From Lachnospiraceae bacterium MD308 (GTDB lineage: Bacteria; Bacillota; Clostridia; Lachnospirales; Lachnospiraceae): a stretch of 64,000 nucleotides of DNA. Shown here piece by piece: positions 43,801 through 53,614 of the stretch. Under the pieces are notes generated by a model. The model was not told the origin of the DNA. It did no database searches and saw nothing but the letters and a program-made list of their open reading frames with translations. A program made the position numbers and the translations under genes. Each line of letters starts with the position of its first letter. Position 1 is the first letter of the stretch. The stretch spans positions 232,813 through 296,812 of the forward strand of contig KE159795.1 in assembly GCA_000403475.2 (NCBI GenBank). Direction: 5' to 3'.

Positions 43801-46048
43801 ATGATTTGGATAAGTCAAGTGCAAGCTTGGCCGCATTCCGTCTGGAGTCTGAAAACAGAAGTACCTTCTTGCCTTCATTAATAAGTTCAGGCTTTGCTGG
43901 CGGCTGAAGCTCGAACTGTGCTTTGGTTAAATTATAAAAAGGAATGTTACCTTTTGTTGTTAAATTCGTAGGTTTCTTTAGAGGCATGTTTTTTTTACAT
44001 TTCGGGCATTTATTAAACATAAAACAATTGTGTTTTTCATCATATTCCGGATAGAGAACTTTAAGCAGTCCATAGTCATTCTGATAGTCAAGATATAGTT
44101 TTCCTGTTACAGGATCAAGATATCCCACTTTATCTTTCTCCTTCGGCTCATATTCCTCCGGGCAAATGTAAAGAAGCATTTCCATGAGGTCGTTCGTCCC
44201 ACCACTCAGCCCTTTATTGGGGAACACATACCAATATCCTGTTCCGGGCATTTTCTGAACATATACCTTAAAATACAGTGCTCCACATTTTATATGATTT
44301 ACAAGTTCGTATATTCTACCACCACATCCGCACCTTTCACGCGGAATGGAAATAATCTTACCAAGAGGAAGTTTTTCCTCTTTAGAGCGTTGTGCTCCAC
44401 AAGTACATTTTGGATTGGAGCAGGCATATAATCCCTGGATTCCTCGAACAAACATATGCAGTCTTACAGGGAAAAGAATTTCATCATCTTTTTTTGCCAG
44501 AGAAGCGATAACAAGCAATGCATCAAGGGCATCCGATGCATACTCACTATTTCCAAATATCTTCTCTTTTAATTTTGTGTAGGATTTCGCACCATCTCTG
44601 CATAGTTCATGAAGCTTCACGAATGCTTGATAGTCTGGAAGATTTTCAAACAGCCATTCCTGTGCATCTAATACTGAAATATCTAAAGGCAGTTCAATCT
44701 GGAACACATTTTGAGCAAAAGTGCGGACTCTTCCACTAATCTCTGCCTCTGTTACCTGGCTCGTTCCAATAGAGGCAAGAGCCATAGCATCCGTCATTAC
44801 CTTAAAACCAGTGCTGATGTCTTCTTTGTCACCAAAAAGAGAAACACATTCGGAATATTTCTTTCCAGTAAGTCCGTTAAAAAAATCTGAAATAGCTCTT
44901 TCATCTTCCGTTGGCATACTTGCAGTCGTAAGAATAAACTGCGCTTTTTCAAGGGGAATATCAAGACGTGAGAAAAGTCTATCAAGAAGAAGTGCAATTT
45001 CTCCCCCTGAAGAACCTCTGTACATATGTGCCTCATCAAGGACAATGAGAAGTCTGTTTTCCTCCGATTTATTCAGCCATTCTCTCGTATCATCCCATAT
45101 ACCTGATTCCATTTGACGCATAAGCATATACTCAAGCATGGAATAGTTCGTAATCAAGATGTCCGGAGTATTTTTCTGAATCTCAAACCTGGTGATATAT
45201 TCTGCATCATAAGGACCTGGCATATGAATATTCTTCTCAAGATTATTAATAAAATCTTTCATCCCTTCTACACCGCCATACCTTGCAGGATATTTATTGA
45301 TACTTTTGAATCCGCTTATTCTTCTTAGCTGTTCTTTCCGTTCTTCTTCCGTTGCACACTCATCCACAAGATACTGTTCACGGTATCTCTCTGCAAGCTC
45401 AATATTGCTCTGCCTCTTTGACTTTCCAGAATATGGAGTTCTTCCGGTGTACATGCCAAAATGCGGGATACGCCCTACTCCTGAGGAAGATATAAAGATA
45501 TCCTTGAATTCTTTAGATCCCATAATCTTTCGGAATCTGGCAAGCTGATCCGCTACCAATGCATTCATAGGATAGATAATAAGAGTTCTTACAGCCGACA
45601 TTTTAAAATCTTCCGGCCTGTTAAGGGATTCTTCAATAGCACGCGCAATAATCGGCCAAAGGAAACACTCTGTCTTACCAGAGCCTGTGCCGGTAGATAC
45701 AAACAGGTCTTTCCCTTTCAAGGCACTTGTAAGCGCTTTTACCTGATGAGTAAAGGGTGTGGAATAAATACCAAGTTCTGCATCAACAAGTTTCAAAAGA
45801 ACTTCCTTAACATTGTCTTCAATATCAGCCGTCCGAATGCCGTCATTTACTTTGCGGTAGGAAGCGGACGTCTCAATGTATGGTTCCCTTGCGATATTAA
45901 TATCATCTGGACAACCTTCTCCAAGAATCTCTTCTGTATACAGAAGCAATGTTTCACTGTTAGCAAGATAATCCGATTTAATATAATTTACTAACCGATT
46001 CCGTATTGTCTGATAGTACTGCTGTACTCCATTCGTATTTCTATCCAT
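40862..46048 (-). CDS. Giant DEAH helicase with DUF1998-type C-terminus
   Basis: 1728 residues from ATG 46048 (AAGGTG upstream; GTG 46057 also possible). Superfamily 2 motifs: Walker [11 protein letters not shown] (118-127), motif [12 protein letters not shown] (about 335), [10 protein letters not shown] (motif III), [19 protein letters not shown] with QQRAGRAGR (motifs V and VI) near residue 1120. Several zinc-binding cysteine groups follow the helicase ([31 protein letters not shown]). The end carries [17 protein letters not shown], the DUF1998 cysteine pattern. Helicase-DUF1998 fusions of this size occur in Druantia (DruE) and related defence systems. It is the last gene of a four-gene operon. 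Confidence 0.88.
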   Translation of the reverse strand: MDRNTNGVQQYYQTIRNRLVNYIKSDYLANSETLLLYTEEILGEGCPDDINIAREPYIETSASYRKVNDGIRTADIEDNVKEVLLKLVDAELGIYSTPFTHQVKALTSALKGKDLFVSTGTGSGKTECFLWPIIARAIEESLNRPEDFKMSAVRTLIIYPMNALVADQLARFRKIMGSKEFKDIFISSSGVGRIPHFGMYTGRTPYSGKSKRQSNIELAERYREQYLVDECATEEERKEQLRRISGFKSINKYPARYGGVEGMKDFINNLEKNIHMPGPYDAEYITRFEIQKNTPDILITNYSMLEYMLMRQMESGIWDDTREWLNKSEENRLLIVLDEAHMYRGSSGGEIALLLDRLFSRLDIPLEKAQFILTTASMPTEDERAISDFFNGLTGKKYSECVSLFGDKEDISTGFKVMTDAMALASIGTSQVTEAEISGRVRTFAQNVFQIELPLDISVLDAQEWLFENLPDYQAFVKLHELCRDGAKSYTKLKEKIFGNSEYASDALDALLVIASLAKKDDEILFPVRLHMFVRGIQGLYACSNPKCTCGAQRSKEEKLPLGKIISIPRERCGCGGRIYELVNHIKCGALYFKVYVQKMPGTGYWYVFPNKGLSGGTNDLMEMLLYICPEEYEPKEKDKVGYLDPVTGKLYLDYQNDYGLLKVLYPEYDEKHNCFMFNKCPKCKKNMPLKKPTNLTTKGNIPFYNLTKAQFELQPPAKPELINEGKKVLLFSDSRRNAAKLALDLSKSSDTDSFCQTVMLAAKKLSEDGREHSLKELYNVFLAVCVEQRLEFFSGESAEIFKDHLEKIRKKLKKRRDISKENFDPLPYDYYEQLLNFFTESPRSFKDIGLGFLGPLDEILEECIYELEDDYNIEIDDEILRSILVLLFWDVMDGSAALGNVIEDEIRRNLPGRSKNQFFGLEGDFTVSVDKNFIRIVKDMTGLNERKMGEFLNCIKSYFFGPGTNQRYYLKLDAVKIVITDENFNWYRCERCGKISPYKLGDYCGSCFESKNLHIITNKDLSRFDFWRKPVLTAINGEEKIHTINTEEHTAQLSHKETTSDILSKTEDYEIRFQDIDVGEFGENSIDVLSCTTTMEVGIDIGSLTAVGLRNIPPMRENYQQRAGRAGRKNSGISTIVTYSSGGVHDSHYFRHPDEMISGDPRKPWIDRDNPKIKQRHYNMKTLNSFMSTELMRSKFDSIVEVGIVTFCEKYADAFIEHAQFLDFPTDNTVEKFCKIRDMVLSEGKRNEYFNGDKETPAFDVFYSEGYIPSYSFPKNVVRFCVEKDFEHGRRVPKDIRYAPERDIAVAISEYAPGRFITIDKKIYRSGGLYSNPRPRGYEHNQAEYYFMSKDYRKDIIVCTECNWFGDEQEEDTEYCPYCHARVEKRSMIKPWGFAPVKGKPVKYEDEEEEKTYAEAPYYSYVPKDTEMQNYKHTYIRFANLQDHHVLTVNMGKKRNGFNICTKCGGAEIAEPLQTGDFRVCKPYYDRYQCSHDRIETNIYLGYEFLTDMFMLDIRYDNQRLVSNYDNEEKSILRFAATTLHEAIKKAVSLSLDIDYNEINGGWRTRLEENGEVHIEMFFYDNLTSGAGYSSLIGKDGILDDVLSKTREILTECTCSRSCRNCLDNFYNQRNHDIFDRTLAIQLLEYALDGKYPDDYSQEEQKAYLVPLKKLIKESKGVSVKDDIAFEVIPSLRKRRRNEKGKLYLNPYNLSDWLPNTFREYLGKINE

Positions 46049-47069
46049 AAAATTCACCTTTTCTTGCAGTAAACCCTATTGCCCCAAGGACTTCTGCAGT
46101 CTGTACTGTCAATTCGTTTCGTATGATAAAATTATTCCGATCAGAAAAGCTATATCTTGGCCATGCATTCATAAGCAGATAAAAATATTCTCTGTTCGGC
46201 AATTGTCCAAGGATACGAATATAAGAATATTTTTCATCTATGGGACATATGAGAAGCTGCATCGGATTGTCATAGTGATACTTAAGAGCAACATATAACC
46301 GCCGAAATTCTGCTCCTGTTAAAGCATCAAGCCCATCCTCACTATTATCATCAGTGTAAAGAAGCGTACCATCCTTTTTTCTAATAACTCTGTAATATGG
46401 TCCCACTATACCTTTCCGTGCCATCGTCATATCGGATTTCATGTGTCCATGCCACGAGCTAGACACGTTTCCATAATAGAACGGATTAAAAAACTCCAGT
46501 TCCTCCACACCAATATCACACATATCAAAATCACACTCGTCAAATTTTACTTTTAAGTATTCTTCCGGTGTCAAACTATCACGTATGAGAAAATCATTTA
46601 GTTTTACTTCATGTTTACCACCCTTGCAGTGAATTCCAAGCCCGTTTATAATATGGTCTGTTGTCGGCAATCCTAGATAAAGATAATCTGTATCAGAGAA
46701 TTTCACCGTTTCCCCGCCATTATTCAGAATATTATAATTATTGTCAAGTGTCAGCAGATATCCCGTTTGTTCATAGATATTCCGAATAAATACTGCAATG
46801 TCAGCGTTTCTTGAAGTATATACAAAATGTTTTGCAAATGGACACAGCTCAATATATTTTTTTGACAGGTCATGCAGCAGGATGCTCTGTGCATTTTTAC
46901 TGATTCCCATCTTATTTTCTTTTTCACTAAGTGCTGATTTAAGACACCATAAGCCGAGTGCTGAATAAATGACTCTGTATCCAAAGAATTCATCTGGCTC
47001 GTTAATATAAGAGGGGATATTCATGTCATTTGCCATGATACTAATCAATTCATTCACTATCCAAACCAC
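46041..47069 (-). CDS. Unknown 342-residue protein of the helicase operon
   Basis: No domain recognised. The sequence looks like a globular alpha/beta protein ([20 protein letters not shown] near the end, [20 protein letters not shown] in the middle) with no membrane segment. The gene overlaps the coiled-coil gene by 13 bp upstream and the helicase gene downstream, so all are translated as a unit. It may be an adaptor or substrate-recognition subunit of the helicase. The assignment is by context only. Confidence 0.72.
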   Translation of the reverse strand: MVWIVNELISIMANDMNIPSYINEPDEFFGYRVIYSALGLWCLKSALSEKENKMGISKNAQSILLHDLSKKYIELCPFAKHFVYTSRNADIAVFIRNIYEQTGYLLTLDNNYNILNNGGETVKFSDTDYLYLGLPTTDHIINGLGIHCKGGKHEVKLNDFLIRDSLTPEEYLKVKFDECDFDMCDIGVEELEFFNPFYYGNVSSSWHGHMKSDMTMARKGIVGPYYRVIRKKDGTLLYTDDNSEDGLDALTGAEFRRLYVALKYHYDNPMQLLICPIDEKYSYIRILGQLPNREYFYLLMNAWPRYSFSDRNNFIIRNELTVQTAEVLGAIGFTARKGEFYG

Positions 47070-48967
47070 CTCATTAAAATATCTTTCCTAAGACAACGCC
47101 CTGTTTCTCCAGCATACCTTTGAAGACGTTTGGAACAATTATATGGATTTTTTCCGAGAACTTTGGATACATATGGAAGAAGCGTAAACATCAGCATTTC
47201 ATTCAAATGATTTTCATCTTCTACCATGTCAGCCATCGTACAAGCTATATCCTTTCCCAACCCACATTCACATGCAATTTCACGGAATATCTTCTGTGAT
47301 CGACTGTCTGCTCTTGCATTGCTCTTATATGTAAACGAAATCTCTTTTACTTCGGAAGGATCTTCTGTAATATCTCTGATTCTTAAAATCGGGCTGAATG
47401 CATCTGCGCTGATAAAATGAACTGAAGAAAGAAGTTCGTTCGGAATAAAACTCAGTGTTTTATCATACATATAAGTAATGATGATAATCTTATTGCGATG
47501 CTGTTCAAGCACTGGAATAAATTCCATTTCGTTACAATTTCCAATAAAACTATCAATACAGACAACCCGATCAGGCGTATCTGTAAGAAAATCGCTAATT
47601 ATTTGTACATCCGTGTTTTTTGAATATGACAAATGAGCTGCAACCGGTACACCGTAAAGTGTATTTGCAAGACAATTGGCCAAATTAATTCCCGGTCCTC
47701 TTTTTATCAGTACTGGATTACCACAGAAGACAGTCTTTTTGAGATAATTTATAAAATCTGATGATCCATCTACATTCTTGTCGAATCCGATGTTTTCAAG
47801 GTTATAATTGAAATATTCCTCGAAATCATCCATATCTTCCGGACATAATGGCATCTTCCGATCAATATATGAATATCTTTTTGAAACAATTTCTACAGCA
47901 GTCTCAATATTTTTTTGTCCTTCCAAAGTTTCTTCCAGTTCTCTATTCTTCTGCTGATAGGATTCTTTTTCTGTACTAAGCAAGAAAAGGCGTTCCTTAT
48001 ATGCTTTTTCAACACTCAGTGCTTTATCAAGTGCCTCTTTAAGCTCTCTGATCTGTTTCTGGTCAGATTCTCGCTCTGTTAAAAGTGTTGCTCTTTCTGC
48101 TTTGTATGTGAAAAGCTGTTTCTCACGACTTCTTACCTTGTTTTTCCACGTCTCAATGTCATCCTCGGCGCAAGAAAGTCTAGAAGTATATTCAGAGATT
48201 AGGTTCTCATATCCTGTCGCCTTTTCAACCTGCTCCTCCAATCTGGATGTAAGGGTGTCAATTTTTTGTTGCATCTCCGCAGTCCTCCATACCTCATCAT
48301 CCTGAGTTCTTTTCAATTCTGCTTCCAGTTTATCTGCTCTTTCTGAAAGACGGAAGTTCTCCTTCTGCTCTCGCTCAAACCATTCCGTTTTTTCTTCCAA
48401 TTTTTCTTTCAGTTCTGCTTCTTTTCTTCTAAGCTTTTCTGAGTTTTTCTTTTCATCAAAGATTCGATTCTTCATTTCTTCCTGAATACATTCAAGTTCA
48501 GCTTGTCTTTTCTTTAAGGGCTCCATTTCTTCTTCATATGCTTTCTGATGAGCAGACTGATAGACAACAGCAGAACTCATGACTTTCAAATAATCTTCAG
48601 ACTTTTCTTCCGCTTTAATCTTGAAGAACAAAGCAATGTTTCCTGAAAAAAAAGAACGCGCCAACACATCAATATAAGCTGTATCCTGCTCAAGCCCGTC
48701 CTCAAGCGCTTTTATTATTTCTTCATCAATTTCTTTAATCCATCGTTCAATATTCTTGTTAAGAAAAGAAGCAATAAAATCCCTGTTTCGGAAGCCATAA
48801 AGCGTCCGAACGATAGTATCCTCGTTCAACGATTTTACGCGGAATCCCGGTTTTAATTTGTTAAATTCCTTCGGATAACTTTTAAAGTATGCGGATGCCT
48901 CCTTAAACGGAATAACCTTGCATACATATTTAATTTCTTCATTTGTAAGATTTATCAGATAACTCAA
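47057..48967 (-). CDS. Coiled-coil protein with degenerate ATPase-like C-terminus
   Basis: 636 residues. The first 130 residues are helical and compact. Residues about 140-345 form a long coiled coil (KLRRKEAELKEKLEEKTEWF is typical). The C-terminal part has an ATPase-like order with a P-loop-like segment lacking the usual GKT (VLIKRGPGINLANCLAN, about 415) and a Walker B-like strand RVVCIDSFIGN (about 470). It could therefore be a non-catalytic AAA-like scaffold. It overlaps neighbouring genes on both sides (ATGA with the upstream gene). By inference it is a structural or sensing subunit. Confidence 0.75.
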   Translation of the reverse strand: MSYLINLTNEEIKYVCKVIPFKEASAYFKSYPKEFNKLKPGFRVKSLNEDTIVRTLYGFRNRDFIASFLNKNIERWIKEIDEEIIKALEDGLEQDTAYIDVLARSFFSGNIALFFKIKAEEKSEDYLKVMSSAVVYQSAHQKAYEEEMEPLKKRQAELECIQEEMKNRIFDEKKNSEKLRRKEAELKEKLEEKTEWFEREQKENFRLSERADKLEAELKRTQDDEVWRTAEMQQKIDTLTSRLEEQVEKATGYENLISEYTSRLSCAEDDIETWKNKVRSREKQLFTYKAERATLLTERESDQKQIRELKEALDKALSVEKAYKERLFLLSTEKESYQQKNRELEETLEGQKNIETAVEIVSKRYSYIDRKMPLCPEDMDDFEEYFNYNLENIGFDKNVDGSSDFINYLKKTVFCGNPVLIKRGPGINLANCLANTLYGVPVAAHLSYSKNTDVQIISDFLTDTPDRVVCIDSFIGNCNEMEFIPVLEQHRNKIIIITYMYDKTLSFIPNELLSSVHFISADAFSPILRIRDITEDPSEVKEISFTYKSNARADSRSQKIFREIACECGLGKDIACTMADMVEDENHLNEMLMFTLLPYVSKVLGKNPYNCSKRLQRYAGETGRCLRKDILMRWFG

Positions 48968-50403
48968 ATCTGTTCCTCCTTGATGTACCGTTTAACGACT
49001 GTATTAATCCGTCCACTCCTATAACAGTTTTCCAAATACGCTAAGACCGTTTCGTCTGTTATGTTATCCATGAAATCATCTGGATCAAACAGTTCTGATT
49101 GCGGATGATATCTCAGAATATCGTCTATGAATTGTCTGGTATCTATTTTTTCTTTCGGACATGCGTACACAAATGCTTTTATATGTCCGTTTTTATATCC
49201 GATGATTCGATCCGATTCAGAAAGATATACGGTTGATTCTGGAACCAGCCGTGTACACCCATTTTGGTCAAACAGAAAGTAATCGTACTGATTAGGAACA
49301 ACATATCTATCAGAATAGGTAGTCGCTGGTTCTTCCAAAACTATTTCCTTTCCTAATTCCTCCTCCCTCTGGATACATATATCAATATTCTTTTCATGTA
49401 TGATGACTTCATTATTAATATGAAGTTTCAGTATGTCTCCACTAATCTCCCCGACAAAAGTATTGTCTACATTCATATTCCCATGTGGAATCAGTGCAAA
49501 GCTTGAATGGACATATGTCGTATCTCCGTCACATATAAAACGGGAATCCTTCGTATAGACCGGAGGCCATAAAATACTAAACTCTTCCGATGTTTCCATC
49601 TGATAATCGTGTTTCTGAAAGAAATGCAAAATAGAGAATTCTGCCTGTTTTATAGAAAACTGTAATCCATAAAACACTCTGTTTTCTGTGTTGAAAGAAA
49701 ACGGCTCTTTTTCTGAGACAACATATTCTAAATCTGCAAGTTCCTGTATAGCTTCTCTATTCTCAGATATACCCATATATTCTGTATCTGTATAAATAAG
49801 CGGGGATGCTTGATGCCTGCAGTGTTCATCCTGTATCCTGACTCTGAATATATTGATTTTCTCTACAGTCCTCATAATATCATGATAAGTATAACAATTA
49901 ATCCCTGAATCAAATGAAACAAAATACTCCGTCGAGAATTTCGTGATAGTAAAATAATTTTTTCTGTCCGGAACAAATATCTCCTTGTTAAAAGGAATGG
50001 AAAGGAATGGCACAGTATGATATTTTGAAGATACCGTCATCCATTTTTCTTCTTCTTCATATATCTGAAGTTCTTTTTCCGTAAAAGAGGCGCAAATCTC
50101 GAATGTCATTCTGTCTCTGTTAAAGCAAAATTCTATATGTTCCTGTTTATTCTTTCTCAAAAATGCAAAATGTTCCACTGCTCCTGGCTGACCAAGATAT
50201 CGTTCACATTCTATATCATTATTTCCTCTCCAGTGCCTAAAATGAGGAGAACGCTCACTACTATCAGCTGCAGCAAGATAAACTTCTTCACCGCAACACA
50301 AACATTGGTATCGGAATCGTTCCCCAGAAAAACGATATGAATTTTTTGCAATAACAGTAGCGTCTACCTCACTCTGCAAAACAACATCAAAAGCTTTATC
50401 CAT
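48964..50403 (-). CDS. Zinc-ribbon (CoiA-like N-terminus) protein of the helicase operon
   Basis: 479 residues. The N-terminal segment has QCLCCGEEVYLAAA (Cys34/36/37) and SPHFRHWRGNNDIECERY (His54, His57, Cys66), the zinc-binding arrangement found at the start of competence protein CoiA and of some defence proteins. The rest is beta-rich and unrecognised, with no nuclease motif that I can point to. It is the first gene, with AAGGAG before ATG 50403 and its own promoter at 50443-50471. It probably binds nucleic acid or serves as the sensor subunit. Confidence 0.72.
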   Translation of the reverse strand: MDKAFDVVLQSEVDATVIAKNSYRFSGERFRYQCLCCGEEVYLAAADSSERSPHFRHWRGNNDIECERYLGQPGAVEHFAFLRKNKQEHIEFCFNRDRMTFEICASFTEKELQIYEEEEKWMTVSSKYHTVPFLSIPFNKEIFVPDRKNYFTITKFSTEYFVSFDSGINCYTYHDIMRTVEKINIFRVRIQDEHCRHQASPLIYTDTEYMGISENREAIQELADLEYVVSEKEPFSFNTENRVFYGLQFSIKQAEFSILHFFQKHDYQMETSEEFSILWPPVYTKDSRFICDGDTTYVHSSFALIPHGNMNVDNTFVGEISGDILKLHINNEVIIHEKNIDICIQREEELGKEIVLEEPATTYSDRYVVPNQYDYFLFDQNGCTRLVPESTVYLSESDRIIGYKNGHIKAFVYACPKEKIDTRQFIDDILRYHPQSELFDPDDFMDNITDETVLAYLENCYRSGRINTVVKRYIKEEQI

Positions 50404-50442
50404 TTTGTACTCTCCTTTTAATTAGGATCAAACAGTCTATAT

Positions 50443-50471
50443 TTTATAATCCATATGACGTTCTTCAACAA
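50443..50471 (-). promoter_or_regulatory. Promoter of the helicase operon
   Basis: On the minus strand, -35 TTGTTG (50466-50471), a 17-bp spacer and -10 TATAAA (50443-50448), 39 bp before the first gene. The IS630 left end begins 19 bp further upstream and leaves it intact. Confidence 0.6.
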
Positions 50472-50575
50472 CTATATAAATTATCTCTAGTGTACTGGCC
50501 TGTTGATATTTAACTAAATTATTATGGAAATCACAGCTGTTTTGATGTATAATAAAAGAAACGGCGGTGATTTCT

Positions 50576-51085
50576 ATGGCAAGACCAAAAAAGTATAGCA
50601 TCCATCTTACAGAAAATGAATTTAAAAAGTTGAAATCTGTTATCCGTAAGAAGGAAACTTCAAAAACTATTCGCAGCAGATGTCAGATTATTCTCGACCT
50701 GGACGAAGCGCATGGAAAAGTTTTGACCCACGAACAAAGCGCAAGATCCAATGGTGTCTGCATGGCAACTGTCACGAATACTGTATCAAAATACGTGAAT
50801 GGCGGCATTGATGCCGTTACCGAATTTAAAAGGAGCATAAATTCAGATAATGCAAGGCGCAAGGTTGACGGGCGTACAGAAGCCCGGTTGATTGAGCTTG
50901 CCTGCGGCCCCGTTCCAGAAGGACACTCCCGGTGGACCATCCGCCTGCTCGAGGAAGAATCAAAAGTGATTCTGGAAACTCCTGTAGGCAGGGAGGCAAT
51001 CCGCAATGCCTTAAAAAAAACAAACTTCGACCTCACAAAAACGACTACTGGTGCATCCCGGCAAAAGAAGACCCGGAATTCATAG
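50576..51085 (+). CDS. IS630 transposase, OrfA frame
   Basis: The N-terminal HTH half of the transposase from ATG 50576 (MARPKKYSIHLTENEFKKL). It has the recognition helices (HEQSARSNGVCMATVTNTVS, and SRWTIRLLEEESKVILE). The reading frame runs into an A-run at 51013-51020 (TTAAAAAAAACAAA) and stops soon after. A -1 slip there joins it to OrfB, as in several IS630 elements. Confidence 0.85.
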   Translation: MARPKKYSIHLTENEFKKLKSVIRKKETSKTIRSRCQIILDLDEAHGKVLTHEQSARSNGVCMATVTNTVSKYVNGGIDAVTEFKRSINSDNARRKVDGRTEARLIELACGPVPEGHSRWTIRLLEEESKVILETPVGREAIRNALKKTNFDLTKTTTGASRQKKTRNS

Positions 51086-51723
51086 CCTGCATGGAGGATA
51101 TCCTTGACGTTTATGAACTTCCCTATGATGAAAAATATCCGGTTGTGTGTATGGACGAAAAACCATACCAGCTTCTGGGGGAGGCAAGGGAGCCTTTGCC
51201 AATGATTCCCGGAAGCAGCCGGAAAACCGATTCGGAATATGTCCGTAATGGCACTGTGAGCATCTTTGCCTTTGTGGAACCACTTGGAGGGGTTCACCAT
51301 GTGAGTGTCCGGGAACACCGCGCAGCCGTCGACTGGGCAGAAGAAATCAGGTATCTGGCGGACATCATGTACCCTGATGCCGAGAAGATTATCCTTGTGA
51401 TGGATAATCTGAACACCCATAAACCAGCTTCCCTGTACAAACGGTATCCGCCGGAAGAAGCAAGGCGTATCATTAAAAAGCTGGAGATACATTATACGCC
51501 AAAGCATGGAAGCTGGCTGGACATTGCTGAAATAGAGCTTAATGTAATGACCAGACAATGCCTCAGCCGCCGCATTGCTGAGATAGGACTATTACGCAAA
51601 GAACTGTCCGTATGGGAAGCGAAGCGGAATACAGCTGCGGCAAAGGTCAACTGGCAGTTCAGAACCAGTGATGCCAGAATAAAGCTCAGCTCCCTGTATC
51701 CTGTATTTACTACTGCCTCTTAA
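51012..51723 (+). CDS. IS630 transposase, OrfB frame (catalytic part)
   Basis: Entered by -1 frameshifting at the A-run. The catalytic DDE triad is visible as VVCMDEKPYQLLG, LVMDNLNTHKPASLY and HGSWLDIAEIELNVM, typical of IS630/Tc1-mariner enzymes. No independent start with a good ribosome-binding site is seen, so the protein is probably made as an OrfAB fusion of about 380 residues. Confidence 0.85.
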
Positions 51724-51790
51724 TGAGGCGGTAGTAATGCTAAATATCAACAGGTCAGTACACTAGTTTGTATTTCTAGTGATTCAAGAC

Positions 51791-52780
51791 TTACTCCTCA
51801 TCCAGTAAAGGCATATTTATTAATTCCTGCAATTTCTTCTGCAATATACTTTTATCCGGCAACTGGAGCTGATACTCTGCAACCATCATAGGTGATAATG
51901 TTCTACTCATAGCATACTCAACGACTTCATCATCCTTAGATGCGCATAATATCATTCCAACACTTGGGTTCTCATTTTTCTTTTTCTTTTGACGATCAAG
52001 CGCTTCCAGATAGAAATCCATTTTTGATATATATTCGGGCTTAAACTTCCCAATTTTCAATTCAAATGCCACAAGACACTGCAATCCCCGATGAAAAAAG
52101 AGCAAATCAATCCTATAATCCTCACTACCCACCTGGACTCTAAATTCCTCGTCAATGAATGTAAAATCCTTACCAACCTCCAAAATAAAATCCTTCATAT
52201 TTCTGATTAGACCTTTTCTTAAATCAGTTTCCTTGAAATTGGACGGTAAATCTAGAAATTCTATCACGTAAGAATCCAGAAACGGATTTTCATTCAATTC
52301 TTTTATTGGTTCAGGTAACAATTTTTCCTTGGACAGCATATAACGTTCATAATATCCACTGTCTATCTGACGGGCTAACTCTCGTGCTGAATAATTCTCT
52401 TTTACACAAAGAGACATATAAAAATGACGTTCTTCAACGGTTTTCGCTTTTGAAATTATGGCTAAATGATTGGACCAACTAATTTGTGACAACAGTGTTG
52501 TCACAAATTCATCATCTGCATAAGTTTCATAAAATTTCTTCATACGATATAAGCCGCGCCTGTTAAATCCCTTAATCCCAGGAAATGCATTTTGAATCTC
52601 TTCCGCGACAGTATCTATATAGGCATCTCCAAATAATGCTTTCGTAGATTCTTTACTCAGATGTTCTCCCACTTTCCAATACATTTGAATCAATTCTTCA
52701 TTAACCTTTTTCAAAGCATTCTGCCTTGATTGACTAATTATCTGAATAAGGTTTCCTACTGCTGATATTTCATTTTTCAT
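51791..52780 (-). CDS. DUF1016 / YhcG-like PD-(D/E)XK nuclease
   Basis: 329 residues. The N-terminal DUF1016 helical domain (ALKKVNEELIQMYWKVGEHL, then FNRRGLYRMKKFYETY and QISWSNHLAII) is followed by a PD-(D/E)XK domain (DYRIDLLFFHRGL and LVAFELKIGKFKPEY: Asp and E-x-K). Members are often close to restriction and other defence genes. It is read in the same direction as the helicase operon, upstream of it, with IS630 in between, and may once have been its first gene. Palindromes related by sequence occur upstream of the gene and within it. Confidence 0.85.
   Translation of the reverse strand: MKNEISAVGNLIQIISQSRQNALKKVNEELIQMYWKVGEHLSKESTKALFGDAYIDTVAEEIQNAFPGIKGFNRRGLYRMKKFYETYADDEFVTTLLSQISWSNHLAIISKAKTVEERHFYMSLCVKENYSARELARQIDSGYYERYMLSKEKLLPEPIKELNENPFLDSYVIEFLDLPSNFKETDLRKGLIRNMKDFILEVGKDFTFIDEEFRVQVGSEDYRIDLLFFHRGLQCLVAFELKIGKFKPEYISKMDFYLEALDRQKKKKNENPSVGMILCASKDDEVVEYAMSRTLSPMMVAEYQLQLPDKSILQKKLQELINMPLLDEE
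52481..52509. repeat. Perfect inverted repeat inside the DUF1016 gene
   Basis: AATTTGTGACAAC, three bases, GTTGTCACAAATT: 13-bp arms within coding sequence. The core GTGACAAC/GTTGTCAC recurs just upstream of the gene at 52808-52827. Confidence 0.75.
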
Positions 52781-52807
52781 AAAAATTCGTCACCTTTCAC
52801 AAAGCTG

Positions 52808-52827
52808 TGTCAACACTGTTGTCACAG
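52808..52827. promoter_or_regulatory. Palindromic candidate operator before the DUF1016 gene
   Basis: GTGTCAACACTGTTGTCAC differs at only two positions from the core palindrome found inside the gene at 52481-52509. It is about 25-45 bp upstream of the ATG, so it could overlap the promoter. The rest of 52781-53147 has no gene that I can support. Confidence 0.5.
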
Positions 52828-53147
52828 GTCAGTTTCACTTTTCTCGTAATTCTATTTTTGATAACTGCACCCTGTTCTGTCAATTCTCCCATTGCTCTTT
52901 ATATACCTAGGGTGCTAAACTTCTTGTTGTTCCGACACAGTTCGTTCTTACCACCAATATAATCCTGATATATTCAGCTGAACCAGCCATGAAACCATCA
53001 CAGACTGTCACAATGTTTCCAAGAGAATCCACAATAATTTTTCACAATCTTTTTTATCCCCAAAATCAAATACTCCATTTTCTAATTTATCTCTCGACTG
53101 TCCTACTCATCAATAGATTGTGTCTCTTTGTTCGCTCTAAACGATAC

Positions 53148-53558
53148 CTATATCACCCTCCCGGAAAGATGGTCTATTTCATGCTGTGCAATCTGCGCCG
53201 GCCAGTCTTTCAGCTTAATCTTCTGCTTTTTCCAGTTGAAATCTAAATATTCTACCTCTATCTCCTGGTAACGGCTTGTTTTACGGACCCCGTTAAGGGA
53301 CAGGCAGCCTTCCTCTGTTTCATAAAGCCCGTCTCCCCGAACCAGCACCGGATTGAACATTACAATGTCAACAGCTCCCATATTTACAATGATGATATTC
53401 TTCTTCACGCCGATCATATTAGCCGCCATGCCGACACAGCGGTCACGGTTGGCATGTAAGGTATCCTGCAGGTCTCTTCCTACCTGTAGGTCATCCTTTG
53501 TTGCCGGTTCTGATTTCTGCCCCAGAAAGAATACATCTCTTACAATCTGTTTCACCAT
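53148..53558 (-). CDS. def: Peptide-deformylase-like protein
   Basis: 136 residues. Motif 2 EGCLSLNG and motif 3 AQHEIDHLSG (HExxH) are complete, so the metal site (one Cys, two His) is present. Motif 1 reads GMAANMIGV: the usual glutamine of G-x-G-x-A-A-x-Q is replaced by Met, as in a subgroup of Clostridial homologues, so activity on formyl-methionine is not assured. It is somewhat shorter than housekeeping deformylases. It is followed downstream by no coupled gene. Confidence 0.82.
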   Translation of the reverse strand: MVKQIVRDVFFLGQKSEPATKDDLQVGRDLQDTLHANRDRCVGMAANMIGVKKNIIIVNMGAVDIVMFNPVLVRGDGLYETEEGCLSLNGVRKTSRYQEIEVEYLDFNWKKQKIKLKDWPAQIAQHEIDHLSGRVI

Positions 53559-53614
53559 AATTTCTTACCCTCTCTTTGCTTTTTAGATCAAGCATCTGCC
53601 GGAACCTGTGCGCC

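Larger units (their letters stand above)
50490..51763 (+). mobile_element. IS630-family insertion sequence
   Basis: Terminal inverted repeats GTGTACTGGCCTGTTGATAT (left) and its complement GTGTACTGACCTGTTGATAT (right, read inward) enclose 1274 bp, flanked by the TA dinucleotide duplication typical of IS630 (50488-50489 and 51764-51765). The transposase is in two frames joined by an A-run. Confidence 0.9.

Noticed and set aside
40862..46048. Assignment to classical Druantia or DISARM
   Set aside because: Helicase type fits, but none of the partner genes can be recognised as DruA-D, DruH, DruM/F/G, DrmA-E or Dpd proteins.
50683..51558. 291-codon minus-strand frame
   Set aside because: It lies antisense across both IS630 transposase frames, which show DDE motifs, so it is a shadow.
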